DNA of 64,000 nucleotides from CAWAYH01 sp963786195. GTDB lineage: Bacteria > Acidobacteriota > Vicinamibacteria > Vicinamibacterales > 2-12-FULL-66-21. Positions 10,037 to 19,139 of the stretch are shown in pieces. The notes beneath the pieces were generated by a model. The model saw only the letters and a program-made list of their open reading frames with translations, was not told where the DNA came from and ran no database searches. Where the stretch lies: the NCBI GenBank assembly GCA_963786195.1, contig CAWAYH010000012.1, positions 235,324-299,323 of the forward strand, given 5' to 3'. Positions within the stretch are counted from its first letter, which is position 1; every line of letters begins with the position of its first letter. A program made the position numbers and the translations under genes.

Positions 10037-12775
10037 GTGTCCTTCGCCCGTCTCTTCCGCATCTGGCATCAGCGCATCCGATCCGCGTTCCGGAAAGACG
10101 CGGTGGATGGTGAAGTCGCCGCGGAGCTCGCGTTCCACTACGAGCAACTCGTGCGTGAGTATTCCGGCGACGGCATGCCGCTCGAGGACGCCCGCCGCGC
10201 CGCCAGGCGCGCGCTCGGCAACATGGCGCTCCTCGAAGAGCAGTGCCGCGATCACCGCGGCGTCACTTGGTTTCACGATCTCCGTCAGGACCTGGCCTAC
10301 GGCCTGCGAGTGCTCCGGAGGGCGCCCGGGTTCGCGGTGATAGCCGTCGCGTCACTGGCGCTGGGGATCGGGGCGAACGGCGCGATCCTCGGCGCGATCG
10401 ATCACGTGCTGTTCGGCGCGCTGCCGTTCCCGAATGCCGATCGACTGGTGCTGATTCGAACCGTTCCACCGGAACAGCCGGCGCGGACGAACAATGCGGC
10501 TTTGCTCGATTACGTCACCTGGAAGGAGCGGAGCCGCTCGTTCGAAGCCATCGGCGCCTCGCTCGCCGACAACAGGGATTTCGAGCTCGGGGGGAACGAT
10601 CCGGCCCAGCGACTGAACGGTGTGCTCGCGACCCCGAGCCTGTTCTCGGCACTGGGGGTCAGTCCACTGCTCGGCCGGGTTTTGTCGGAGGACGACGCGC
10701 CGATTGACGCCCCGGGAAGAGTGATTGTGCTCAGTCACGCGCTGTGGGTGCAGCGATTCGCGTCGGATCCCAATATTCTCGGACGGCAGCTTCGGTTGAA
10801 CGGCATCAACATCTCGGTCGTGGGCGTGATGCCGCCCGGCTTCAGATACCCCGACGGGCGGGCCGAGTACTGGGCGCCCCTCGCGATCAATCGCATCCAG
10901 CTGCAGGGTTCGTCGCGGTTCTACATCGTGGCTGCGCGTCGCAAGGCGGCCGTGACGATTCAGCAGGCCGAAGCCGAGCTGCAAGGTATCGCCGCCCAGC
11001 TGGGCCGCGAACTTCCCCTGCGGCACAAAGACTGGGGCGTTCGACTGCAGTCCATTCGGAGCGCGCTGTACGGGTGGACGCTGGCGCCGCTGCTGGCCCT
11101 GCAATCGGCGGTCGCCCTGATCCTTCTCATCGCCTGCGCCAACGTCGCGGGACTGTTGCTCGCGCGCGGAACGGCTCGCGGACCCGAGATTGCGCTGCGA
11201 ATGGCGCTTGGCGCCGGGCGCGGTCGAATCGTCCGTCAGCTCCTGGCTGAAGGCGTCCCGCTCTCGATGATGGGGGGGCTGCTGGGGATTGTCGTGGCAT
11301 GGTGGGGCGTGCGAGGGCTCGTCGTCGTGAGGCCGCCGCTGGGGGCTCCGGCGATCGACGACCTGGATATGGGCCCGCGCATGCTGGTCCTGATTGGGAT
11401 GCTCGCGGTGGTGACGCCCCTGCTCTTTGGCATTGCGCCGGCGCTCGCCACCGTGAAGCCCGGTCGTACAGCGCCGTTTGACGAGATGACCGGGATACGC
11501 GGTGTGCCGCGGCGCCAACGGTACCTGCGGGGAGCGCTGGTGGCCGCGCAGATCTCGATGGCGCTCATGCTGCTGGTTGGGGCGGGGCTGCTCCTGAACA
11601 GTTTCGTCCGGCTCGCGGGCCGCGAGCTGAACTTCGATCCCCGCGGGCTGCTGACGTTCGAATATCGCATCCGGCCCGCGGAGTTCATGCGACCGCTCGG
11701 GTCGTACCGTGGATTCCCGTACTTCGAGATCAGCCCGCCACCGTCGCAGGCGATGCAGCGCATGTACGAACGGCTGCAGACAGTGCCGGGCGTCGAATCT
11801 GTCGCCGCCATCACGCAGCGTCCGCTGAACAGCATCCTGGTTCCGACGATGCCCGTCATCACAGACACCGGCCCGGGCGCGGGCGACAGCGATTCGGGAC
11901 CCCGAACGGCCGCGTACTTTCTGGTGACCCCGAACTTCTTCGCCACGATGAAAGCCCCGTGGAGTGCCGGACGGGATTTCGACGCGCGGGACGTCGTCTC
12001 GGCGCCGTGGGTTGCCGTTGTCAACGAGACGATGGCCCGGACGTTCTGGCCTGGCGAGAATGCCATTGGCAAGCGGTTCAGGCTCGATACGGTCCCCGAG
12101 GAACAGCCGCGGGAAGTTGTCGGCGTGGTGCGCGATATCCCGTTGAGTCAGGCGCAGAGCGAGCCTCGTCCGGTTATCTACGCCTCGTATCTCCAGCAGC
12201 CGTCGCGCTACCGGGGCCCCTGGGCGAACATGTTTGGCGAGATGACGTTCGTGCTCCGCAGCGCGGGGGGCGCCATGGAACTCGTGCCGGCGACGCGGGC
12301 CGCCATTCGGGAGGTCGACCCGAAGCGGCCCGTGACCGCCATGACGCCGATCGCCTTCGATCTGGAGCTCGGTCTTCGCCGGCGTCGACCGTTCGCGATG
12401 GTCTTCGGCAGCTTCGCGGCGGTCGCGACGCTGCTCGCCGCGATCGGCGTGTATGGCGTCATGGCGTATTCGGTCGCGCAGCACACGCGCGAGATCGGAA
12501 TCCGCCGGGCCCTTGGCGCCACCTGGCGTCATGTCGTCGGCATGGTCGGCCGGCAGGCGATCGTCGTCGTCGGCGCCGGCGTGACCGCAGGCCTGGTCGG
12601 CGCGTTGCTGTTGACGCGTCTGATCGAGACGCAGCTCTGGGGTGTGACGCCGACCGATCCCGCGACATTTTCGGCGGTCTCGCTGCTGCTTGCGCTGGTC
12701 GCGCTGCTCGCATGCGTGGCGCCCCTGAGGCGTGCCGTGCGTGTGGATCCGACGATCGCGTTGCGCTGCGAGTAG
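10037..12775 (+). CDS. ADOP-family MacB/FtsX-like permease, intact
   Basis: This is 912 aa, GTG start 10037, two bases after padR. Residues 1-75 form the cytoplasmic permease-prefix region (FRIWHQRIRSAFRKD ... YEQLVREY). Then come the first span (VIAVASLALGIGANGAILGA), a periplasmic MacB core to about 360, and FtsX segment 1 (ILLIACANVAGLLLARG, MALGAGRGRIVRQLL). A second periplasmic core follows to about 780, then FtsX segment 2 (TREIGIRRALGATWRHVVGMV) and the C-terminal RAVRVDPTIALRCE. The duplicated core in one chain is the ADOP hallmark. The C-terminal VDPTIALRCE matches the permease at 7157, so the two are close paralogues. It has no frameshift over 2.7 kb. Confidence 0.92.
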   Translation: MSFARLFRIWHQRIRSAFRKDAVDGEVAAELAFHYEQLVREYSGDGMPLEDARRAARRALGNMALLEEQCRDHRGVTWFHDLRQDLAYGLRVLRRAPGFAVIAVASLALGIGANGAILGAIDHVLFGALPFPNADRLVLIRTVPPEQPARTNNAALLDYVTWKERSRSFEAIGASLADNRDFELGGNDPAQRLNGVLATPSLFSALGVSPLLGRVLSEDDAPIDAPGRVIVLSHALWVQRFASDPNILGRQLRLNGINISVVGVMPPGFRYPDGRAEYWAPLAINRIQLQGSSRFYIVAARRKAAVTIQQAEAELQGIAAQLGRELPLRHKDWGVRLQSIRSALYGWTLAPLLALQSAVALILLIACANVAGLLLARGTARGPEIALRMALGAGRGRIVRQLLAEGVPLSMMGGLLGIVVAWWGVRGLVVVRPPLGAPAIDDLDMGPRMLVLIGMLAVVTPLLFGIAPALATVKPGRTAPFDEMTGIRGVPRRQRYLRGALVAAQISMALMLLVGAGLLLNSFVRLAGRELNFDPRGLLTFEYRIRPAEFMRPLGSYRGFPYFEISPPPSQAMQRMYERLQTVPGVESVAAITQRPLNSILVPTMPVITDTGPGAGDSDSGPRTAAYFLVTPNFFATMKAPWSAGRDFDARDVVSAPWVAVVNETMARTFWPGENAIGKRFRLDTVPEEQPREVVGVVRDIPLSQAQSEPRPVIYASYLQQPSRYRGPWANMFGEMTFVLRSAGGAMELVPATRAAIREVDPKRPVTAMTPIAFDLELGLRRRRPFAMVFGSFAAVATLLAAIGVYGVMAYSVAQHTREIGIRRALGATWRHVVGMVGRQAIVVVGAGVTAGLVGALLLTRLIETQLWGVTPTDPATFSAVSLLLALVALLACVAPLRRAVRVDPTIALRCE

Positions 12776-12825
12776 CTGCTGCTCGTCGCGGCAATCGGTG
12801 CTCCTGAACGCGCTGACGGCCAGGC

Positions 12826-13645
12826 TCACAACGACTTCAGAAACTGAACCAGATCCACCTTCTGGCGCTCGGTGAGCCCGATCCCGAAGAACGTGTTGTA
12901 GTGCTCGACGACGTCTCGCAACGTGGCGAAGCGTCCATCGTGATAGAAGCCGCCCTTCGCGTGCGTCCAGAGGCCCTTGAGGGGCGCGGTCCGGTAGCGG
13001 CGATCCGGTGACCGGTCCGCCTGGAAGCTGTCGATGCCGATTTCTTCCGGCGTGTGCATGTTCCAGCCGGGCTCGGTGTAGAGCGGCGGCACGTGACACG
13101 TCGCGCAGCCGGCGGACCTGAAGACGTCACGTCTCCGTCGGGCCGCATCGCGGTCGAAAGAATGTGGCGACGCTTCCGGCGCGGGGATCGCGAGCTGGTA
13201 GACGTGGAGCGCTGCGAGCTTCGGCGTGATCAGGTCCGGGCTGCTGCGTACGTTCCCGAACCCGGCTCGCGCGGCGATCGGGAACTGGTCGGGATCGTTC
13301 AGTCGCGGGTCGAAGAACACTCCCTTCCCCTGCATCTCGAGGTTGGCCACGAACCCGTTCCAGTGGGTCACGCTGCCCCAGCCGGTCCAGGTGTGCATGT
13401 TCACCCCGGCGAGGCCGAACGCGGGCGGGATGAGCGTGGCCGCCGACCGCCCGTCAGGTCGGGAAGGCTTTTCCGTCCGGCAGAAGCTCTGCGTCGAACT
13501 TGCCCGGGCCCCAGCTGTTCAGCACCGTCCGCACCGTCCCGTCGTCGACCCCGAGAAGATCGACGAAGGGCTGGAGGTTCGGCGCCAGCGCGATAATCGC
13601 GCCGATGTTCAGATCGCGCTGTGGGAACCTTTTTGCTGTTCGCAC
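12826..13645 (-). CDS. c-type cytochrome of the di-haem peroxidase kind, 5'-truncated and frameshifted
   Basis: The C-terminal ~190 aa are in one frame (HTWTGWGSVTHWNG ... LVQFLKSL). They contain one haem c motif, CATCH, about residue 107 of that piece, followed by the PLKGLWTHAKGGFYHDGRF segment seen in MauG/cytochrome c peroxidase-like proteins. The preceding 60 aa (RFPQRDLNIGAIIALAPNLQ) are in another frame. No signal peptide or first haem domain is present before the ECF sigma gene begins 30 bases away. The gene has therefore either lost its 5' part or been joined to other DNA. If whole, it would act in the periplasm. Confidence 0.65.
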
Positions 13646-13674
13646 ACTCTGATGGCTAGCGGAGGTGTGGGTTG

Positions 13675-14391
13675 ATGCCTGAGATCGAGTCGATCGGGAG
13701 GACGGCGAGCGCGAGCCCGCTGACCGATGAGGAAGTCGTACGGCGCGTGCTGGACGGCGACAGCGCGCTGTTCGAGGTCCTGATGCGGAGGTACAACCAG
13801 CGGCTCTACCGTGTGGCGCGCGGCATCCTGAAAGACGAGAGCCAGGCCGAGGACGTGATCCAGCAGGCCTACGTCAACGCGTACTTTCACCTCTACCAGT
13901 TCGCGGATCGGGCGAGGTTCGGGACGTGGCTCACACGGATTGCCGTCAACGAGGCGCTGGCGCGGCGCCGGCGGTCGGACATCATGGAACTGATGAATAG
14001 CGACGGCCAGGTCATGGACGACCTGCGGTCCACGACTCCGGATCCCGAACGCCAGGCGTTCGCCACCGAGCTGCGCCGGGTGCTGGAGTCGTCGATGGAC
14101 GCCCTGCCCGACGGCTATCGGGTGGTGTTCATGCTCAGGGAAGTCGAAGGGCTCAGCACCGCGGAGACGGCGGCGTGCCTCGATATCACCGGCGAAACGG
14201 TCAAGACGCGACTGCACCGCGCGCGGGGGCTGCTGCGCGACGAGCTGTACGCGCGGGCCGGCGTCGCGATGGCGGAGGCGTTTCTGTTCCATGCCTCCCG
14301 CTGCGACCGCGTGGTGGCCGGCGTCGTCGGCCAGATCAAGCGGGCGTCGCCCCCGGCTGTGGTGAGCGTGCAGGCGCCGGCAACAGCTTGA
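13675..14391 (+). CDS. ECF RNA polymerase sigma factor
   Basis: This 238-aa protein starts at ATG 13675 with GGAGG nine bases upstream. Sigma region 2 spans about residues 22-95 (LFEVLMRRYNQRLYRVARGIL, then QAEDVIQQAYVNAYFHLYQF and FGTWLTRIAVNEAL). Region 4 spans about 130-185 (ALPDGYRVVFMLREVEGLSTAETA ... GETVKTRLHRARGLLRDEL). This matches the SigW/RpoE-like group often annotated as CarQ/SigE types. No anti-sigma gene is adjacent, and the last 40 residues extend beyond region 4. The stop codon lies inside the -35 box of the next gene's promoter. Confidence 0.9.
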   Translation: MPEIESIGRTASASPLTDEEVVRRVLDGDSALFEVLMRRYNQRLYRVARGILKDESQAEDVIQQAYVNAYFHLYQFADRARFGTWLTRIAVNEALARRRRSDIMELMNSDGQVMDDLRSTTPDPERQAFATELRRVLESSMDALPDGYRVVFMLREVEGLSTAETAACLDITGETVKTRLHRARGLLRDELYARAGVAMAEAFLFHASRCDRVVAGVVGQIKRASPPAVVSVQAPATA

Positions 14392-14438
14392 CTGTCTAGT
14401 GAGACTAGACTAAAATGGCTAGTCTCACTAGACAGTCA
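14388..14438 (+). promoter_or_regulatory. Promoter with its -10 box in the loop of a perfect 20-bp inverted repeat
   Basis: TTGACT (14388-14393), 17-bp spacer, TAAAAT (14411-14416). A perfect 20-bp inverted repeat has arms 14389-14408 (TGACTGTCTAGTGAGACTAG) and 14419-14438, with a 10-base gap that holds the -10 box. Each arm contains CTAG-N5-CTAG, itself a partial palindrome. It precedes the GTG start at 14447 with GGGGTG as ribosome site. This is operator geometry; as RNA the transcribed half alone would not form the full hairpin. Confidence 0.7.
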
Positions 14439-14446
14439 GGGGTGAC

Positions 14447-14989
14447 GTGGCGCTGGACCGGGAACTCCTCGAGGCGGCAAGAACGGCGGCCGGGCGCCTG
14501 GACGACGCCGAGCGCGAGGCCCTGCTGACGCGGGCCGACTATCACACCGCCGTCCGCCGCCTCCACCTGGCGGGCGGGTCGCTGCGTGAAATCGCGCAGG
14601 CCCTCGCGCTCAGCCACCAGCGCGTTCAGCAAATCGTCCGCGGGGCGGGCGGCAGCTGGTGGACCCGCGTCTGGCATTCCCGCACGATTCGCCCCGATGC
14701 CATCTGCACCTGGTGCGGGCGGCCGCCGTCCGAAGTGGCCAAGCTGATTGCCGGACCGCGCGTCTACATCTGCGATGCCTGCGTCGACGCCGCCGAGCGA
14801 GTGGTGGCGGGCGTCCGAAATGACGCGGGACCCTTCCGGCAGGTGAAAACGAAGAGCGCCGCCAGGCGCTGCGGGTTCTGCGGGCGACGCGCGAACAAGG
14901 ATCGATCGCTCGTCACGGCCTCCCCTGCCCACGTCTGCACCCAGTGCCTGCGCGTCTGTCGGGAGATTCTCGACGGCCGTGCGGCGTGA
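14447..14989 (+). CDS. Helix-turn-helix protein with two ClpX-type C4 zinc fingers
   Basis: This is 180 aa, start GTG 14447. Residues 40-66 look like a helix-turn-helix (GGSLREIAQALALSHQRVQQIV). Residues 85-112 form a ClpX-type C4 zinc finger (CTWCGRPPSEVAKLIAGPRVYICDACV), and a second, looser one is at about 145-172 (CGFCGRRANKD ... CTQCL). In ClpX this zinc domain binds substrates and adaptors; here no AAA+ part is present. The combination suggests a DNA-binding regulator or adaptor that borrows the ClpX finger. The perfect palindrome over its own promoter is consistent with autoregulation. Confidence 0.8.
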   Translation: MALDRELLEAARTAAGRLDDAEREALLTRADYHTAVRRLHLAGGSLREIAQALALSHQRVQQIVRGAGGSWWTRVWHSRTIRPDAICTWCGRPPSEVAKLIAGPRVYICDACVDAAERVVAGVRNDAGPFRQVKTKSAARRCGFCGRRANKDRSLVTASPAHVCTQCLRVCREILDGRAA

Positions 14990-15080
14990 CCCGCCAATTC
15001 CGTAAGTTTGTGTCCCATTTTAGGAAGATGTTCCAGCCCGGCCGGAAGAGGGTTATCTTTGATGAGTAAGGGAGGGTTGC

Positions 15081-15531
15081 ATGATGAGTCCTCGCAGCTG
15101 GGCGTTGGCCTGTGCGCTGGTGCTCGTGTCAGCGCCGGCCTTCGCTCAGGAGCCGGCGATGGCCGGCCGCATCAAGATAGTCTCCGGTTCGGCATTCATC
15201 GTTCGCGCGGGCGCGCAGGTGCCGGCCAAGGTCGGCGAGGTCGTGTACGAAGCCGACAGCCTCAAGACCGGTGCGGACGGCCGCATCGGGATCACCATGA
15301 AGGACGATACGCGCGTGTCGCTCGGTCCCAGCAGCGAGGTGCGGCTCGATCACTTCGCGTATGCGCCGGCCGAGGGTCGGATGGGTTTCGTGATGAAAGT
15401 CGTGCGCGGTGTCGCCGCGTACGTGTCGGGGAGGATCGCCAAGCTCGCGCCGGATTCGATTCGGCTCGAAACACCGGCCGCCATCGTCGGCGTCCGCGGG
15501 ACGACCGTGGCGCATTCAAGTCCCGCGGTAA
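15081..15531 (+). CDS. FecR-domain periplasmic protein
   Basis: Start ATG 15081 with GGGAGG upstream. The signal peptide ends near AFAQE (residues 1-24). The FecR fold follows: IKIVSGSAFIVRAGAQVPAKVGEVVYEADSLKTGADGRIGITMKDD and a terminal PAAIVGVRGTTVA, which is the family hallmark. After that the frame runs without a stop into the next gene. A one-base change near 15505-15512 would instead give a stop at TAA 15529-15531 that overlaps the next ATG, the more usual gene end. The protein probably senses or organises the envelope with the OmpA lipoprotein and CHASE2 receptor that follow. Confidence 0.75.
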
Positions 15532-16170
15532 TGAACGACCGACGCCGCCTCGCTGCGCTGGTGGCAACGGTCGCCGCCGGAGTCGTCCTGGCGTGCGGGC
15601 CTCAGAAGGTTCGCACGCCCGAAAAAGGCCCGCCGGATGTCGTCGTGCTCCTGCCCGATTCGAGCGATGGCGCGACGGGTCGCGCGGTCGTCTCCGGAGG
15701 GAACGCCTCCGGTGGACCTGGCGCGCGCGCGGGACTTTACCCGCGTCTCACCCAACGGCCCCCCCGCTCCCGTGACGGTCATGAGCGAAGCCGAAGTCCA
15801 GCGTCTTTTCGGTGACGTCCTCGCAACTCTTCCTCCTCCTCCCCAGCACTTCACGCTCTACTTTCGCTTCGAATCGGACGAGCTGACCGAGGAAAGCCGG
15901 GCGCTCGTGCCGCAGGTGCTCCAGGCCGTCAAGAATCGTCCTCTGCCCGAGGTCGCCGTGGTCGGCCACACCGACACGACCGGCGCGTCGGCCAGCAATT
16001 TCGAGCTCGGACTGAAGCGCGCCAACATGGTGCGCGCGCTGCTCGTCGAGGCCGGACTCGATGCGTCGTTCATCGAGGTCATCTCGCACGGCGAGGCGGA
16101 ACTGCTCGTCCCGACTCCTGACGATACCTACGAAGCCCGCAACCGCCGCGTCGAAATCTCAATCAGATGA
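15531..16170 (+). CDS. OmpA-family peptidoglycan-associated lipoprotein (frameshifted)
   Basis: ATG 15531 overlaps the inferred FecR stop. The lipobox is VVLAC (Cys about residue 23), so it is a lipoprotein. One frame change near 15705 links the linker to the C-terminal OmpA domain: HFTLYFRFESDELTEESRALV, then VAVVGHTDTTGASASNFELG, then RNRRVEISIR. The conserved Asp/Arg pair for peptidoglycan diaminopimelate is present (TDTTG; RANMV). TGA 16168-16170 overlaps the following ATG by 4 bases. The protein would tether the outer membrane to the wall. Confidence 0.85.
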
Positions 16171-18084
16171 CGTTGCGGCCGCGCCGTCTCGTCCTTCTGT
16201 TCGGCCTGATGCCCACGCTCGTGACGGCCGTGCTGTCGCTGCTGCGGCCGTCGTTTCTGACGAGCCTGGAATACGGCGTCTACGACCGGCTGGTGCGCGC
16301 GTCGCAGGTTCATCCGCCGGCGGCCGCGCATCGTCATCGTGGACATCGACGATCGCAGCCTGTCGGCCGTCGGCCAGTGGCCCTGGCGCCGCGACGTCAT
16401 CGGCAAGCTCATCGATCGCCTGAGGGACCTCGGCGCGTCGGTGGTCGCGCTCGACGTCATCTTCGCGGAAACCGATCGGCAGGAAGGAACCACCGTCACC
16501 TCGGATCCGGCGCTGGCCGACACGCTTCGCGCGGGCCGTGTCATCCTCGGCTACGCGATGACGTTCGACGGCCCGACGGACGCGCCGACCACGTGCGCGC
16601 AACACCCGCTGAGCCTCGCCATCATCCGGCAGGGGGAGGATGCCGGCGACGATCCGTTCTTTCGCGCGACGGGCGCCATCTGCAACCTTCCGATCCTGAC
16701 GCAAGCCGTCAACAGGTCCGGTTTCCTGAACGCCGCTCCCGATCACGACGGTCTGCTCAGGCGCGCGCCCCTGCTGATCGAGCTCGACGGGCGCATCTAC
16801 CCCAGCCTCGCGCTCGCGGCGGTGTCCGCGGTCGACGGCACCCACAACTATGCTCTCCGGATCGCCAACGTCAACACCTCGTCCCTGATGCTCGACGGCC
16901 GCACGGTCCCGCTCGACGGGAAGAGCAACCTGCTGCTCAGGTACCGCGGCCGCAAGCGCACGTTTCCTTACGTCTCGGCTGTCGACGTGCTGGACGGACG
17001 ACCGCACGCGTCCATCTTCACGGACAAGGTCGTGCTGGTCGGCACGACGGCGCTCGGCACGCGCGAAGTCGTCGCCACGCCGCTCGACACGCTGTTTGCC
17101 GGCGTCGAGGTGCAGGCCACCGTCGCCGACAACCTGCTGCAGCAGGACTACATCCGGCGGCCCGAATTCGGCGTCACCCTCGAGACCCAAATCGTGATCG
17201 GCCTGGGCCTGCTCGCGGCTTTCCTCGTGAGCCGGCTCGGCCTCGCGTGGGGCGCGCTCGGCGTCGCGGGCTGCCTCGCGGCGGCATGGACCGGCGCGAT
17301 CTCCCTGATGTCGAACAACGGCACTTTTCTGTCGCCGCTCTTCCCCACTATCGGGCTGACGTCGGCTCTGGCGGCGATGACCGTCGCGCGATTCACGATC
17401 GAGCGCCAGCGGGCCGACCAGGCCGGCGAGGACAAGGTCACGTCACAGAAGCTCATGGTTCAGTCGCTCCTGTCGCTGACCGAGGTCAGGGACGCGGAGA
17501 CCGGACGCCATTCGCGACGCACCCAGCAGTACACGCGGATCCTTGCGACCGAGCTCGCGACGAATCCGGCGTTCAGCGGCTATCTCACGCCCGAACGCAT
17601 CGAGCTGATCGCCAGCCTTGCGCCGCTCCACGACATCGGCAAAGTCGGCGTTCCCGATCAGGTACTGAACAAGCCGGGGCTGCTCACTCCCGACGAGTTC
17701 GTTGAAATGCGAAAGCATCCGATCTACGGCCGGGACGTCATCCTGAAAGCGCAGCGGGACGTCGGCGTGAGCGACGATGCGATTCTCAGCGTCGCGAAGG
17801 ACATCGTCTATACCCACCACGAAAAGTGGGACGGAACGGGCTATCCTCAGGGGCTGCGTGGGAGGCAGATCCCCGTCGCGGGACGCGTGATGGCGGTCGT
17901 GGACGTGTACGACGCGGCCAGCACGCGCCGGCTCTATCGACCGTCAGTGACTCACGACGACGCGGTCGGGGTGATCGCGAAGGGTCGCGGCTCCCACTTC
18001 GATCCCGACGTCGTAGACGCCTTCCTCAAAGTTGCTGAAGTCCTTCACAAGGTGTCGGTGGAGAGCGAAGCGCCCGACAGCTGA
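16167..18084 (+). CDS. CHASE2 sensor with HD-GYP c-di-GMP phosphodiesterase domain (one frameshift)
   Basis: About 640 aa with one frame change near 16320. An N-terminal span (LVLLFGLMPTLVTAVLSLL) and an extracellular CHASE2 domain (IVIVDIDDRSLSAVGQWPWRRD, then GASVVALDVIFAE) come first. Three spans follow at about residues 340-410, then HD-GYP. Catalytic motifs are present: HDIGKVGVPD (about residue 489) and HHEKWDGTGYPQGL (about 550). The domain should hydrolyse c-di-GMP to pGpG or GMP. FecR-OmpA-CHASE2 operons usually end in an adenylate cyclase or kinase, so the HD-GYP output is a variant. The YDAAST stretch replaces the usual FDALT after the GYP motif. Confidence 0.9.
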
Positions 18085-18260
18085 CAGGCTCATGCTGCAG
18101 CGATGTAAAGGAACCGTAACCACATCGTTTCAGCGTGCGCATCCCTCTTAGATCCTTACCGCTCCCTAACCCTTCGCGAATGAATCGCGAGGATCGGCCC
18201 AGATACAGTTCTCTGGTGCGCCATGTCGGCGAACACAGAGCATTGAAGAGGCAGGAGCAA

Positions 18261-19097
18261 ATGAAACAGCACGTGACGTTTTCGGTTGTGGTCGGTTTGA
18301 TGTCGCTCGCATTGTCATCGGCGGGTCAAGGTTCCAGCACAGACCGCGGGTTTCATCTTCCGTCCAAGGAGTTCGACGCGCCGGTGGTGTTCCAGGCCGC
18401 CGGTCCGGATATCGCTTCCATCCAGGGAACGGTCGATCGATATCGCCTGGCCCTCGGCGATCCCATCAACGGAAACACCCCAGGGCCGCTCGCGACGGGG
18501 CGTCGTGAAATCAATTGGGACGGTGGCAGCCCCACCAACACGACGACCTCGCCGGGGCCGACGCCGTTCGACGTGTTCCTGAACACGCGCGGCGCGCGCA
18601 TGATCACGCCCGGAACGGGATTCGTGCAGGCGCCGGCCAGCGGGCTTGCCGACGTTTCCGGCAATCCGTCCTACGCTGACATCCTCAAGCCGTTCAGCCT
18701 CCAGCGACTGTTCAGCCCGATCGACAGCAACCTGACCAGAGTCGAGTTCTTCATCCCCGGTACCAGCGGCGCCGTGCCCGCGACGACGACCGGCTTCGGC
18801 GCGATCTTCACGGACGTCGATCAGCCGGACGGTGGTCCCGGCAAGGGCGTCGACGGGACGCCCAGCACGATTGTGAAGTACTACGACGTCCACGGCAGAC
18901 TCCTCTACAGCAGCGCCGTGCCGTCGTCACCCGGCGACGGCAGTCTCTCATTCCTCGGGATTCTCTTCACGGATGCCCGTATCGCCAGGGTGCGCATCTT
19001 CGCTGGCAACGTCGAGCTCGGTAAGGACGACTCGCGCCGTAAGGACGTCGTGGTAATGGACGACTTCATTTATGGCGAGCCGCGGCTCATTCAATAG
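18261..19097 (+). CDS. Secreted protein of unknown function
   Basis: This 278-aa protein starts at ATG 18261 with GGCAGGAG upstream; an earlier in-frame ATG lacks a ribosome site. The signal peptide MKQHVTFSVVVGLMSLALSSAGQ is clear. The mature chain is Gly/Pro/Thr-rich and beta-like: REINWDGGSPTNTTTSPGPTPF, FFIPGTSGAVPATTTGFGAIF and RVRIFAGNVELGKDDSRRKD. It resembles predicted extracellular lectin-like or PEP-CTERM proteins of soil bacteria, but no sorting tail is visible. It is transcribed alone and ends at a strong hairpin. Confidence 0.65.
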   Translation: MKQHVTFSVVVGLMSLALSSAGQGSSTDRGFHLPSKEFDAPVVFQAAGPDIASIQGTVDRYRLALGDPINGNTPGPLATGRREINWDGGSPTNTTTSPGPTPFDVFLNTRGARMITPGTGFVQAPASGLADVSGNPSYADILKPFSLQRLFSPIDSNLTRVEFFIPGTSGAVPATTTGFGAIFTDVDQPDGGPGKGVDGTPSTIVKYYDVHGRLLYSSAVPSSPGDGSLSFLGILFTDARIARVRIFAGNVELGKDDSRRKDVVVMDDFIYGEPRLIQ

Positions 19098-19105
19098 CTG
19101 GGTCG

Positions 19106-19133
19106 GTCCACGGCGGGTGTTCCCGCCGTGGAC
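19106..19133. terminator. Bidirectional hairpin between convergent genes
   Basis: Perfect 12-bp stem (19106-19117 and 19122-19133) with a four-base TGTT loop, no T-tract on either side. It lies 9 bases after the secreted-protein stop and 7 bases before the end of the oxidoreductase gene on the other strand. Confidence 0.7.
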
Positions 19134-19139
19134 GACCAA

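Noticed and set aside
10352..13099. 915-codon open frame on the minus strand opposite the ADOP permease
   Set aside because: It is Arg/His/Gln-rich with no domain, and lies antisense to an intact permease with clear motifs. Long antisense frames are expected in GC-rich DNA.
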